From JBAJNN01 sp036881905 (lineage in GTDB: Bacteria; Pseudomonadota; Alphaproteobacteria; Rhizobiales; Im1), in NCBI GenBank assembly GCA_036881905.1, contig JBAJNN010000024.1, positions 1-28,515 of the forward strand: a DNA stretch of 28,515 nucleotides, given 5' to 3'. Below the pieces are notes generated by a model. The model saw only the letters and a program-made list of their open reading frames with translations. It had not been told where the DNA came from and made no database searches. Each line of letters begins with the position of its first letter. Position 1 is the stretch's first letter. The position numbers and the translations under genes are program-made. This document shows, piece after piece, positions 1 to 7,972 of this stretch.

Positions 1-308
1 ACCGACAACGCCGCCTGCTACCAATCCTTCGCCTTCCGCGATGCCTGGCCGCTCGCTCGGTCTGAAACACATCCGCACAAAACCCTACACCCCCAACACC
101 AACGGCCAAGGCCGAACGCTTGATCCAGACGGGCTTGAGGGAATGGGCCTATGCCCGAGCCCATCAGACCTCAGATCAGCGCGCCGCAGACCTGCCCGTG
201 TGGATCCACCTCTACAATTGGCATCGACCACACGGTGCAATAAAAGATCAAACCCCAATCAGTCGCCTCGGCCTAAACAAGGACAACCTATTGAGGCTCC
301 ACAACTAG
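1..308 (+). pseudogene. IS481-family transposase, 3' part, frameshifted
   Basis: This is the C-terminal part of a DDE integrase-fold transposase of the IS481 type, cut by the window start. The coding sequence is spread over three frames. Frame 1 gives TDNAACYQSFAFRDA, which holds the second catalytic Asp of the usual TDNG motif with Gly changed to Ala. Frame 2 (from about 45) gives SLGLKHIRTKPYTPNTNG. Frame 3 (about 120-308) gives the family-typical tail with YNWHRPHGAIKDQTPISRL and a TAG stop at 306-308. At least two indels are therefore needed, so the gene is dead as read. The family assignment comes from recognised motifs. An IS3-group origin is less likely because the YNWHRPH...PISRL ending is characteristic of IS481. 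Confidence 0.85.
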
Positions 309-321
309 AGGCATATTGACA
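309..321. repeat. Probable right terminal end of the IS481-type element
   Basis: Immediately after the transposase stop the sequence reads GAGGCATATTGACA. Its complement starts TGTCAATATGCC, and the 5'-TGT start fits IS481-family terminal inverted repeats. The left end lies outside the window, so the boundary at 321 is an inference. Confidence 0.4.
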
Positions 322-383
322 CATTGAGTGGACTTCGCTTCCCGAAAACACGTCTCCTTACACTGCATCCAAAGCTTCAGGTT

Positions 384-1439
384 TTAGGGATGTCCGGATT
401 GCGCCGCCACATTCCAATAGACCGGCATCATGGGATCGAAAACGCTGACCGACCCGCTTGCGGTTTTAATCCGGGCCGGGAACGAAACCGGTTGTTCATA
501 TCGCCGCAATGTAATGCGTTCCTCATTGGCTCCAAGCCGGTAAAAGGCAGCGCCGTTGCGCGACGCGAAATCCTCCAGCCGGTCGAGGGTGGCTTCCTGT
601 TCAAAAATCTGGGCAAGACACGCCAGGCTGTTGGGAGCGGAGAAAATACCGGCGCAACCGCAGGCCGATTCCTTGGACGAATCCGTGTGCGGCGCGGAAT
701 CGCTGCCGAAAAAGAATTGTGGCTTTCCCGAAATCGCCGCCTGGCGCAGAGCAAGGCGATGGCTCTCACGCTTGGCGACCGGCAGGCAATAATAATGCGG
801 CCGCATGCCTCCGGCGAGGATCGCATTGCGATTGATCGTCAAATGATGCGTGGTGATGGTTGCGGCCGTATTTTCCGCCTGGGCGTCAATATACTCGACA
901 CTGTCGCGGGTGGTGATGTGCTCCATGACAATGCGCAATTCAGGCAATTGGCGGCGCAGCGGCTCCAGCACCTTGTCGATGAAAACGGCCTCGCGGTCAA
1001 AAATATCGACATCCGGATCGGTAACCTCACCATGGACGCAAAGCGGCATGCCGATCGAGGCCATTTGCTCCAGAACCGGCATAACCTCTCGAATCGAGCG
1101 CACGCCGCTTTGCGAATTGGTCGTGGCCCCCGCCGGATAGAGCTTGACCGCGGTGACCAGACCATCGCGAAAACCGGCTTCGACATCGCCCAAGTCGGTC
1201 TCCTCGGTCAAATACAGCGTCATCAGCGGCGTAAACGCATGGTCTGGCGGACAGGCCGCCATAATGCGGCGACGATAGGCTTCGGCCTGCGCCGTCGTGA
1301 CCACCGGAGGCGTCAAATTGGGCATGACGATCGCACGGGCGAAATGGGCGCTACTATAGGGCAGAACCGCGCGCAGCATATCGCCGTCGCGCAGGTGGAG
1401 ATGCCAGTCATCGGGCTTTCGCAGTGTAAGCAAGGTCAT
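384..1439 (-). CDS. pyrC: Dihydroorotase (PyrC, class II)
   Basis: Dihydroorotase catalyses reversible cyclisation of N-carbamoyl-L-aspartate to dihydroorotate, the third step of de novo pyrimidine synthesis, in the cytosol. The 351-residue product matches the E. coli-type PyrC in length and motifs. The metal-binding HLH is at residues 13-15 (DDWHLHLRDGDML). The Lys that is carbamylated in this family is at about residue 99 (AVKLYPAGATTNS). HGEV and MEHITT supply the further His ligands, and FGSDSAPH supplies the catalytic Asp. The ATG at 1439 is chosen because homologues start just before LRKPDDWHLH and an AAAGGGG ribosome site precedes it; the longer reading to 1523 has no homologous content. 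It lies 53 bp downstream of the corA stop on the same strand. It appears fully intact despite the adjacent IS remnant. Confidence 0.96.
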   Translation of the reverse strand: MTLLTLRKPDDWHLHLRDGDMLRAVLPYSSAHFARAIVMPNLTPPVVTTAQAEAYRRRIMAACPPDHAFTPLMTLYLTEETDLGDVEAGFRDGLVTAVKLYPAGATTNSQSGVRSIREVMPVLEQMASIGMPLCVHGEVTDPDVDIFDREAVFIDKVLEPLRRQLPELRIVMEHITTRDSVEYIDAQAENTAATITTHHLTINRNAILAGGMRPHYYCLPVAKRESHRLALRQAAISGKPQFFFGSDSAPHTDSSKESACGCAGIFSAPNSLACLAQIFEQEATLDRLEDFASRNGAAFYRLGANEERITLRRYEQPVSFPARIKTASGSVSVFDPMMPVYWNVAAQSGHP

Positions 1440-1492
1440 GAGAGACGCCCCTTTGACAGTCAAGTTGGAAATTGCCGTGCATCTGGAGAATA

Positions 1493-2467
1493 TCACAACC
1501 ATCCCTTGTGCTTGAAATACCATAATGGCAGCACGGCCGAGAGAACCATAAGTGCGATTGCGAAGGGGTAGCCGTAAGGCCAGTTCAGTTCGGGCATGAA
1601 CCGGAAATTCATGCCATACAGGCTGGCGACCAGCGTAGGCGGGAAAAAGGCGACGGCGGCGACCGAAACGATCCTTATGATGTTGTTCTGCTCGAGATTG
1701 ATCATGCCCAGCGTCGCATCGAGCAGAAAATTCACCTTGTTGGCAACGAAATTGGCATGTTCGGTAATGGATAAAATATCGCGCAACACTGTCTTGAGGC
1801 GCGCTTTAGCGTCTTTCCTCCTCAGCCGCGCCTGGGTGTCGAGAAACAAGGCCATACGATTGAGGCTGAGCAAGCTGTCCTTGGCCTTACCGGCAAGGTT
1901 GCCGGCATGACCGATCCGGCGCAGGGTCTGGCGATGGTCGCGGTCATTGTCGTCATTGTCCTTGCTGAAAACCATGAAGGAAATTTTTTCCAGCTCATCG
2001 ACGGCCGCCTCCATGACATCGGCGAGACTATCGACAATCTGTTCAAGCAGTCCGAAGAGAACACCCTCGGGCGAACCGGCCAGCGCGGAATTGAGTTTGG
2101 CGCGCCGCGCAAAGATTCTAAAAGGGGGAGGATCGGCGTAACGCAGGGTGATCAGCGTTTTCCCGGCCATGATGAAGGTGACCGCCGTGGTTTCCGGATC
2201 CTCGGTGGAGGTCTTGTTGAGAACGTTGACGGTCATGAACAGCCCGCCGCCTTCTTCATATAAGCGCGAGGACAGTTCGATCTCCCGCATGGCTTCGCGC
2301 GTCGGCACCTTGAGGCCGAAACGCTCTTCCACCTCGCGCAATTCCCTCTCTTCAGGATTATGAAAATCGATCCAGGCCGGATCGGCCCCAGCCGTTCGCT
2401 CCCTTACACCGGCCAGGGCACCAATGCCGCCCTTAGACGCATCGGCCTTCGGCGTTTCATGTGTCAT
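1493..2467 (-). CDS. corA: CorA-family Mg2+/Co2+ channel protein
   Basis: Inner-membrane divalent-cation channel of the CorA family, forming pentamers with a large cytoplasmic funnel. The product shows the expected N-terminal alpha/beta domain (WIDFHNPEERELREVEERFGL), a long helical central part, and two C-terminal membrane segments (around VSVAAVAFFPPTLVASLYG and FAIALMVLSAVLPLWYF). Between them is the family signature YGMNF, whose GMN forms the pore mouth. Starting at 2467 gives 324 residues, close to the usual CorA length, with GAGAAGG eight bases upstream. Alternative starts at 2548 (ATG) or 2599 (TTG) add a low-complexity N-terminus and cannot be excluded. It lies between dgt and pyrC on the same strand. 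Substrate preference (Mg, Co, or Zn efflux as in ZntB relatives) cannot be read from sequence. Confidence 0.92.
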   Translation of the reverse strand: MTHETPKADASKGGIGALAGVRERTAGADPAWIDFHNPEERELREVEERFGLKVPTREAMREIELSSRLYEEGGGLFMTVNVLNKTSTEDPETTAVTFIMAGKTLITLRYADPPPFRIFARRAKLNSALAGSPEGVLFGLLEQIVDSLADVMEAAVDELEKISFMVFSKDNDDNDRDHRQTLRRIGHAGNLAGKAKDSLLSLNRMALFLDTQARLRRKDAKARLKTVLRDILSITEHANFVANKVNFLLDATLGMINLEQNNIIRIVSVAAVAFFPPTLVASLYGMNFRFMPELNWPYGYPFAIALMVLSAVLPLWYFKHKGWL

Positions 2468-2767
2468 GGCGCCGGCCTTCTCGGGCACATCGCCGCCGGT
2501 TATAGTGGCGGTGGCGCGCCTTGGAGCGTCAAGATTCCTGTTGTCCATGTCCTGTCCCGCCTGAACGCATTCGGCTCTGCCGCGCCCAACATGCATCAAA
2601 AACCTGGATCACCTGTCGCATATCGCCATGAAAACGGCAAGAGCGACTGTCGGTGACTGTGCCGGAAAGCAAATACAACGGCGATCGCGGACAAAACGCC
2701 CCCCCGACAAACCACCCGACCTTGCATGATGAGGCCCCCTTCCAACGCCCGCGGTGAAGCGGCAATC

Positions 2768-4024
2768 CTACAGATGCCTGGACGCGCCGACCCGATGCGC
2801 TGGGCCATCCGCGTCCACGTCCGACCCCCGACCGGTTGCCGTGGACGCGAGCGACAAACGCCGATGTTCCCCCAGCGCATAGCGATCGGTCATGCCGGCA
2901 ATGAAATCGCAAACCCGACGCGCATATTTCGCCTTGCCAAGCCCATCAATGTCACGCTGCCATTCCCGTGGCAGCCGCGAGGGGTCGGCAAGATAGATCG
3001 CGAAAAGATCGCGAATGACCTGCTGTGCATCCCGCATGATGGCGTCCACACGCTTATGGCGGTACATGCGCTCTGTAAGGGTACTCTGCAATGCCTGGTT
3101 CTTTGTGGCAAATTCCGCGGAAAAGTCGATAACGCGATCATTGAGGGCGCGAATGTCATCTATGGTTTGCACCGCTGATTCTGCAAGACGCTGGCGGCTT
3201 TGCGTCACGACGTCGCCAACCATCCACGAAATCATCCGGCGCACCGTTTCATGAATGAGACGCGGCGGCTCAAGCCGAGAATAACGATCGCGCACTTCCG
3301 CGAGCGCTTCTCCGGCCAAAGGGACATCGCCGAGATCATCAATGTCGAACAATCCGGCCCGCAACCCGTCATCCATATCATGGGCATTGTAAGCAATGTC
3401 GTCGGAAAGCGCCGCGACCTGGGCCTCGGCGCCGGCGTAACCGTTAAGGGCAATGCCGAGGCTTTCGGCGACGTCCAATATGGTGGGTGGAATAGACCGT
3501 CCCTCATAGGGGCCACAGGGCGTGCCTTCCGCGTCCACCAATGGACCATTATGCTTGATCAGCCCCTCCAACGTCTCCCAGGTGAGATTCAAACCATCGA
3601 AATCGCCATAGCGGCGCTCCAGCCGGGTTATGATCCTTAACCCTTGTGCGTTATGGTCGAAACCGCCATAGGGGGCCATGCAGTCGTTTAACATGCGCTC
3701 GCCGGCATGGCCGAACGGGGTGTGGCCGAGGTCATGGGCCAGCGCCAGAGCCTCGGTGAGATCCTCATTGAGGCCGAGAAGACGCGAAATCGTGCGGGCG
3801 ATTTGCGCAACCTCCAGACTATGCGTCAGCCGGGTGCGATAGAGATCGCCCGCGGTGGCGATAAACACTTGCGTCTTGTGTTTCAAACGGCGAAAGGCGG
3901 TGGAATGAATGATACGATCGCGATCGCGCTGAAAAACGCTGCGCATTGCGCTTTCTTCTTCAGGCCGCAATCGCCCGCGAGACAGGGCGGGCCGGGCAGC
4001 GTATGACGTAAGCTCATAAGGCAT
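2768..4024 (-). CDS. dgt: Deoxyguanosinetriphosphate triphosphohydrolase-like protein (HD superfamily)
   Basis: HD-domain nucleotide triphosphohydrolase that releases tripolyphosphate from dNTPs and controls dNTP pools, in the cytosol. It belongs to the dGTPase type-2 group found throughout alphaproteobacteria. Visible motifs are RDRDRIIHSTAFRRLKHKTQVF (about 33-54), the first metal His in LTHSLEVAQIART (H68) and the HD pair in LAHDLGHTPFGHAGE (H97/D98). The ATG at 4024 gives 418 residues. Homologues begin just ahead of the YELTSYAARPALSRGR segment, so the 37-residue upstream extension to 4135 is probably not translated. The gene is divergent from erpA, an arrangement common in the class. About 300 bp separate its stop from the corA start, and I see no gene there. 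No damage is visible. Confidence 0.93.
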   Translation of the reverse strand: MPYELTSYAARPALSRGRLRPEEESAMRSVFQRDRDRIIHSTAFRRLKHKTQVFIATAGDLYRTRLTHSLEVAQIARTISRLLGLNEDLTEALALAHDLGHTPFGHAGERMLNDCMAPYGGFDHNAQGLRIITRLERRYGDFDGLNLTWETLEGLIKHNGPLVDAEGTPCGPYEGRSIPPTILDVAESLGIALNGYAGAEAQVAALSDDIAYNAHDMDDGLRAGLFDIDDLGDVPLAGEALAEVRDRYSRLEPPRLIHETVRRMISWMVGDVVTQSRQRLAESAVQTIDDIRALNDRVIDFSAEFATKNQALQSTLTERMYRHKRVDAIMRDAQQVIRDLFAIYLADPSRLPREWQRDIDGLGKAKYARRVCDFIAGMTDRYALGEHRRLSLASTATGRGSDVDADGPAHRVGASRHL

Positions 4025-4148
4025 GAGATCACCAGACAGGCCCCCCGATAGCCACCGGATGGCTGGCGATTGAGCGGCATCCTCTGTTATCTTGACATTC
4101 TTCCCCCAATATGACCCAATAAAATGACTATACATCTCGCCACGCTCG

Positions 4149-4166
4149 CAGTAAACTGGTTTACTG
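4149..4166. promoter_or_regulatory. 18-bp perfect palindrome between dgt and erpA
   Basis: CAGTAAAC-TG-GTTTACTG has two perfect 8-bp arms around a 2-bp centre, in the 163-bp divergent intergenic region and 21 bp before the erpA ATG. The position and symmetry suit a dimeric regulator site or a short mRNA hairpin in the erpA leader. I do not recognise it as a known operator such as an Fe-S or iron-regulator box. Confidence 0.4.
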
Positions 4167-4187
4167 AGATAAGCGATGGGGGCTTCA

Positions 4188-4544
4188 ATGACCAGAAGTG
4201 CTGATGATGGGAATCGCTCTTGCGTGAGCGTGACCGATCGCGCCGCGCAACAAATCGCCCATATCCTGAATGAATCCTCGGCAAAGGGCAGGATGCTGCG
4301 CGTCAGTGTCCTCGGCGGTGGCTGTTCCGGTTTTCAATATGGTTTCGACATTGAGACCGGGCAGTGCGATGGTGACCTGGTCATCGAGAAAAACGGGGCG
4401 AGCGTCGTTATCGATGAGCTGTCGCTGGCCTATCTCAAGGGGTCCGAAATCGATTTCGTCGACGAGCTGATCGGCGCGTCATTCAAGATCAAAAATCCCA
4501 ACGCCACCGCTTCATGCGGGTGCGGGACCAGTTTCTCAATCTAG
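4188..4544 (+). CDS. erpA: Iron-sulfur cluster insertion protein ErpA (HesB/IscA family)
   Basis: A-type carrier that receives Fe-S clusters and passes them to apo-enzymes, including isoprenoid-pathway and respiratory proteins. The 118-residue product carries the three family cysteines: one in GGGCSGFQYGF and two in the C-terminal SCGCGTSFSI. GGGCSGFQYGF is the form typical of ErpA. The ATG at 4188 is chosen over 4176 because a GGGGG ribosome site sits six bases before it and the earlier ATG overlaps that site. The xth gene follows after 28 bp on the same strand, so the two are likely cotranscribed, as in many alphaproteobacteria. A perfect palindrome lies just upstream. The gene is intact. 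Confidence 0.95.
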   Translation: MTRSADDGNRSCVSVTDRAAQQIAHILNESSAKGRMLRVSVLGGGCSGFQYGFDIETGQCDGDLVIEKNGASVVIDELSLAYLKGSEIDFVDELIGASFKIKNPNATASCGCGTSFSI

Positions 4545-4572
4545 AATCCAATCGTTTCGGGGAGGCGTTCCC

Positions 4573-5355
4573 ATGGAAATCGCAACCTGGAATATCAACG
4601 GTATCAAAGCTCGTCTCGACAACCTGCTTGAATGGCTAGATGATGTGAAGCCGGATATATGCTGCCTGCAAGAGACCAAATCACGAGACGAAGCCTTCCC
4701 CGTCGATGCTATCGGAGAGCTTGGCTATAATGTCGCCGTTCATGGTCAGAAGAGTTTCAACGGAGTGGCGGTTCTCTCCAAATTGCCCTTCGATGAAATC
4801 GAAAACCGTCTGCCCGGCAATTCCAATGACGATCAGGCGCGTTATTTGGAAACCGTCATATCCACCCGTTCCGGCGCGCTTAGAGTCGCCTCACTCTATC
4901 TGCCGAACGGCAATCCGGTCGATTCGGCGAAATTTTCCTATAAGCTTAGCTGGATGGACCGGCTGTGCGCACAGGCAGCGGCCAATCTACGATTTGAGGA
5001 AAAATTCATACTGGCCGGCGATTACAATATCATTCCCGAAGCCGATGACGCGCGCGATCCCGAAGCCTGGCAGGGCGATGCGCTGTTTCACGCCCAATCG
5101 CGGGCGAAATTTCGCAGGCTTCTCAATCTCGGTTTCAGCGATGCCCTGCGCGCCTGCACGGCGGATGCGGGCTGCTACACATTCTGGGATTATCAGGCCG
5201 GGGCCTGGCGGAAAAACAACGGTATCCGCATCGATCACATTTTGCTTTCGCCACAGGCTGGAGACGGTTTGAAATCATGCCGCATCGATAAACGAACCCG
5301 CGGCTGGGACCGCCCATCCGATCATGTTCCGGTGATGATCGCTATTGACGGCTGA
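4573..5355 (+). CDS. xth: Exodeoxyribonuclease III (AP endonuclease)
   Basis: Exonuclease III/AP endonuclease of the endonuclease-exonuclease-phosphatase fold, which incises DNA at abasic sites in base-excision repair. The 260-residue product is full length. Catalytic and metal residues are visible: N7 in ATWNINGIKAR, E34 in CLQETKS, Asp and Asn in AGDYNIIPEADD, and the C-terminal catalytic Asp-His in RPSDHVPVMIA. IDHILLS, which holds the conserved Asp before the active site, is also present. The start at 4573 has GGGGAGGCG upstream. The gene follows erpA by 28 bp and probably shares its transcript. It is intact, with no unusual features. Confidence 0.95.
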   Translation: MEIATWNINGIKARLDNLLEWLDDVKPDICCLQETKSRDEAFPVDAIGELGYNVAVHGQKSFNGVAVLSKLPFDEIENRLPGNSNDDQARYLETVISTRSGALRVASLYLPNGNPVDSAKFSYKLSWMDRLCAQAAANLRFEEKFILAGDYNIIPEADDARDPEAWQGDALFHAQSRAKFRRLLNLGFSDALRACTADAGCYTFWDYQAGAWRKNNGIRIDHILLSPQAGDGLKSCRIDKRTRGWDRPSDHVPVMIAIDG

Positions 5356-5373
5356 AGGGGGGTTTGAGGGTCT

Positions 5374-5493
5374 ATGGTCAGTATTATTGGCGGCAAAGAC
5401 TATGAAACCAGTCGCTGTTTTAATGAAAGCCTAGGCTTAGAGTTTGGCGTCGTCGTTTTGAAAATGCGCCGGATGGATTCATCCGGCGCGTGA
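5374..5493 (+). CDS. 39-residue short ORF ahead of phaR, possibly a glyoxalase-fold remnant
   Basis: This ATG-initiated ORF lies between xth and phaR and ends in TGA exactly at the base before the upstream in-frame ATG of phaR (5494). It has GAGGG three bases before its ATG. The stretch DYETSRCFNESLGLEFGV resembles the start of vicinal-oxygen-chelate/glyoxalase domains, where a similar pattern (D-x-x-x-S-x-x-F-Y...LGL-x-F) is common. If that is real, only the first beta-alpha unit remains. It reads in the same frame as phaR. The last third of the ORF is the 5466-5489 hairpin. Equally, it may be untranslated leader of phaR. I do not assign a function. Confidence 0.3.
   Translation: MVSIIGGKDYETSRCFNESLGLEFGVVVLKMRRMDSSGA
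5466..5489. promoter_or_regulatory. Hairpin in the phaR leader
   Basis: GCGCCGGATG and CATCCGGCGC are perfect 10-bp arms around a GATT loop, 25 bp before the chosen phaR start. No T-run follows on the plus strand, so it is not a classical intrinsic terminator for xth. It could attenuate phaR, stabilise the mRNA, or act as a DNA-level dyad. Confidence 0.45.
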
Positions 5494-5514
5494 ATGGGCA
5501 GACGAGGGGGGGCA

Positions 5515-6141
5515 ATGGCCGTGAATGAGCAAAGCACCGGAGATGTGCGCCCCGTTATTATAAAGAAATACCCCAATCGTCGACTCTATAACACGGTCAA
5601 AAGCCAGTATGTCACGCTTGATGAAATCTGCGCGATGGTGAAGCAGAGGCTGGATTTTGAGGTCAGGAACGCTAAATCGGGAGAAGACCTGACACGGTCC
5701 GTTCTAACCCAGATTATCCTCGAAAAAGAGGGCAAAAACGGGCAGAATTTGCTGCCTGTTCGGGCTTTGCGTCAACTCATAAGGTTTTATGGCGGCAACA
5801 TGCAGGCATTGGTGCCACGTTACCTGGAATTTTCCATCGAACTTCTGGCCCGTGAGCACAGGAAATTGCGGTCGCAAATGGAAAAAGCTTTTCCCAAAAG
5901 TTCCTCCAAGATTATCGAGGAGCAAACCCAACGGAATATGGCGCTGTTCGAGAAAGCGCTCGCCCTGTTCGATCCTTTTGCCCTTCTGCCTGATGCCAAA
6001 CAGCCGGAGCAGGGCGCCGAAACGCTGCCATGGGCTTATAGGCAGGAAAACCCGAAAAGTGATGAGATGAAAACGTTGCGTGAGCAATTATCGGTGATGC
6101 AAAAACAAATCGACGCTCTTATCAAACCCGGGAAACAGTAG
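5515..6141 (+). CDS. phaR: Polyhydroxyalkanoate synthesis repressor PhaR
   Basis: PhaR is a DNA- and granule-binding regulator that represses phasin and other polyhydroxyalkanoate genes until granules form. The N-terminal PHB/PHA accumulation DNA-binding domain is clear: IIKKYPNRRLYNT..SQYVTLDEICAMV at about residues 16-46, followed by the RSVLTQIILEKE segment and the PHB_acc repeat region. The C-terminus ends in a predicted coiled coil (MKTLREQLSVMQKQIDALIK). The ATG at 5515 follows a strong AGGGGGGGC site; the ATG at 5494 would add seven residues. No PHA synthase or phasin gene is present in the window, so regulation in trans is implied. It converges with thiY, with 63 bp between the stops. 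Confidence 0.93.
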   Translation: MAVNEQSTGDVRPVIIKKYPNRRLYNTVKSQYVTLDEICAMVKQRLDFEVRNAKSGEDLTRSVLTQIILEKEGKNGQNLLPVRALRQLIRFYGGNMQALVPRYLEFSIELLAREHRKLRSQMEKAFPKSSSKIIEEQTQRNMALFEKALALFDPFALLPDAKQPEQGAETLPWAYRQENPKSDEMKTLREQLSVMQKQIDALIKPGKQ

Positions 6142-6204
6142 TCATATTCATTGGTAAGACTGGTCTGGCCCAAGGTTTTTATGATGCTCTGCCTAAAAGA
6201 CCGG

Positions 6205-7152
6205 TCAGTCCAGTTCAATCGCGTAATCGCCGACTGGTAGTTGCCTCGATATAAGATTATGTTCGGCGAGAAACGCGCCGTAGGCCCGATAACGGGCCGC
6301 ATCGAGCCTTGCCGGATCCTTGGCGAACAGCGCCAAGGTCTGCTTCCAGGCGGTTTTGTTGAGCGCGTTGTCGAGATCGGGATGGGCCTTGGCGAAAGCC
6401 TGCCAGGTTTCACTGGGATGGGCGAGGAGATAGTGTGTCCCTTTTTTCAAAGCGGCAAGAAACTTCTTGTATTTCGGGTCGGCGGCATTGTCCTTGTTGG
6501 CGAGAATAATCAGTTCGTCATAGGCCGGTATACCGTAATCCTCGACATTCATAATGACCGGTTCGACGCCATGTTCACGCAACTCGATGGCTTCAAATGT
6601 GCGTTGAGCATCGATCACACAATCGACCCGGCCGGTCAGCAGAGCGCTGTCAAGCTGAAAATTGACGTTGATCATGTCAATATCATCAAGCGCCAGCCCG
6701 CCGGTCGCCAGCATGGTTCCGAGCGTGGCCTCTTGCGTGCCGCTCAGCGAATAACCGATTTTTCTATCCTTAAGATCGGTTATGGAGGCGATCCCGCTCG
6801 TCTTGAGGCACAACAGGCAATTCAGCGGCGAATCGACCAGCGTTGCGATCCGAACCAGCGGCAGGCCCTGATCGGCATACATATAGAGTTGCGGCTGATA
6901 GGAGATGGCGAGATCGGCTTTTTTCGCCGCCACCAGTCTTGGCGGCGTGCCGGGATCGGCCGGTTCCACAAGTTCGACCTCGATCCCCTCCTGCTCAAAA
7001 GCCCCAATCTGTTGGGCGACAATAAGCGGGGCATGGTTGGGGTTGAGAAACCAATCGAGAATCAGGGTAATTTTCTCCGCCGCATGGGCTGGTGCCATCG
7101 CCATCATCGCAATGACGGAGACTAGGGTGAGTTTTTTGAGTATTGTAAGCAT
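6205..7152 (-). CDS. thiY: ThiY-like pyrimidine (thiamin precursor) ABC transporter substrate-binding protein
   Basis: Periplasmic binding protein of the NMT1/THI5-like family, which in ThiXYZ systems binds formyl-aminopyrimidine or hydroxymethylpyrimidine for thiamin salvage. The product is 315 residues, with a signal peptide at about 1-24 (Lys-rich start, hydrophobic core, APAHA cleavage region). The NMT1 domain starts ITLILDWFLNPNHAPLIVAQQIGAF and contains CLLCLKTSGI in the position where THI5-like proteins have a Cys-containing loop. The ATG at 7152 is preferred because GAAAGGA is seven bases upstream; the ATG at 7158 abuts that site. It is the last gene of the thiZ-thiX-thiY set on the minus strand. 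The substrate is inferred from family only. No TPP-riboswitch pattern was found upstream. Confidence 0.85.
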   Translation of the reverse strand: MLTILKKLTLVSVIAMMAMAPAHAAEKITLILDWFLNPNHAPLIVAQQIGAFEQEGIEVELVEPADPGTPPRLVAAKKADLAISYQPQLYMYADQGLPLVRIATLVDSPLNCLLCLKTSGIASITDLKDRKIGYSLSGTQEATLGTMLATGGLALDDIDMINVNFQLDSALLTGRVDCVIDAQRTFEAIELREHGVEPVIMNVEDYGIPAYDELIILANKDNAADPKYKKFLAALKKGTHYLLAHPSETWQAFAKAHPDLDNALNKTAWKQTLALFAKDPARLDAARYRAYGAFLAEHNLISRQLPVGDYAIELD

Positions 7153-7201
7153 GTTCATTCCTTTCTTTCAATAATGGTTTCCGATTTTGGCATCATATCG
7201 C

Positions 7202-7972
7202 TTAAGCCGAATCCGGCGCCCAATAGAGAAGGTATTTGAGGACAAGGTTGACGACGTGCCACAGGCCGACCGCCATGAGCGACAATATGAACAGGGCGGC
7301 GAAGCAGACCGGCGTCTGCATGCGGGCATTGGCGTTGAGCATGACATAGCCCAAGCCTCCCGAAGACCCGACCCATTCGCCGATCACCGCGCCGATGGGG
7401 GCAATGGCCGCGCCGACACGAAGGCCCGACCCGAAGGCCGGTAGGGCAGCGGCGAGGCGCACATGGCGAAGCTGGGCGAGACGGGAAGCCCCCATGGTTC
7501 GGGCCAATTCCAGCCAGCCGGGTTCGGTGCGACGAAGGCCATCATAAAAGGATGCGGCGACCGGAAAGAAGATCACGAGAGCCGCCGCTGCAACCTTCGA
7601 CGATATGCCGAACCCGAGCCAGAGGACAAGAAGCGGCGCCAACGCGAAAATCGGGATCGACTGGCTGATGACCAGAACCGGCATGAGCCAACGCTCCAAA
7701 GTACGAGAAAACGCCATCGACACCGCCAGCAAGACCCCAAGCAAAAGGCCAAGGCCAAGACCGAGCAGAATTTCCCAAGCCGTGATCAACGCGTGTCCCC
7801 ACAGAAAATCTCGACCCGCCCACAGGGCTTCGGCGACGACAGGCGGAGTAGGCAGCATATAAACCGGCAAACGCAAGCCGAGCGCCACGACCCACCATAT
7901 CGCGATCAGCCCGCTGAAAATGGCGAGGCCGCGGCCTGCTTTCGCGAAACGGGTATGGGCGGTGGCGATCAT
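7202..7972 (-). CDS. thiX: ThiX-like ABC transporter permease
   Basis: Inner-membrane permease of the BPD-type family that partners ThiY and ThiZ. The 256-residue product has about six hydrophobic segments. It carries the cytoplasmic EAA-loop region seen as a run through ELARTMGASRLAQLRHVRLAAALPAFGSGLRVGAAIAPIGAVIGEW, which contacts the ATPase. The ATG at 7972 shares its A with the thiZ stop (TGATG), giving translational coupling, with GGAG eight bases upstream. A GTG at 7975 is an alternative start. A gap of about 50 bp precedes thiY. It is intact and resembles taurine/nitrate/pyrimidine-type permeases; the thiamin-precursor role rests on the neighbouring ThiY-like protein. Confidence 0.87.
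   Translation of the reverse strand: MIATAHTRFAKAGRGLAIFSGLIAIWWVVALGLRLPVYMLPTPPVVAEALWAGRDFLWGHALITAWEILLGLGLGLLLGVLLAVSMAFSRTLERWLMPVLVISQSIPIFALAPLLVLWLGFGISSKVAAAALVIFFPVAASFYDGLRRTEPGWLELARTMGASRLAQLRHVRLAAALPAFGSGLRVGAAIAPIGAVIGEWVGSSGGLGYVMLNANARMQTPVCFAALFILSLMAVGLWHVVNLVLKYLLYWAPDSA

Noticed and set aside
324..1571. Plus-strand open frame of 415 codons
   Set aside because: It is antisense to pyrC, whose motifs are unambiguous. Composition is Arg/His/Gly-rich, as expected of a GC-rich shadow frame.
6142..6204. Bidirectional terminator between phaR and thiY
   Set aside because: GACTGGTC and GACCGGTC give only an imperfect dyad with no proper T-run.
6241..7125. Plus-strand open frame of 294 codons
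   Set aside because: It is antisense to thiY, which has a signal peptide and a clear family match.
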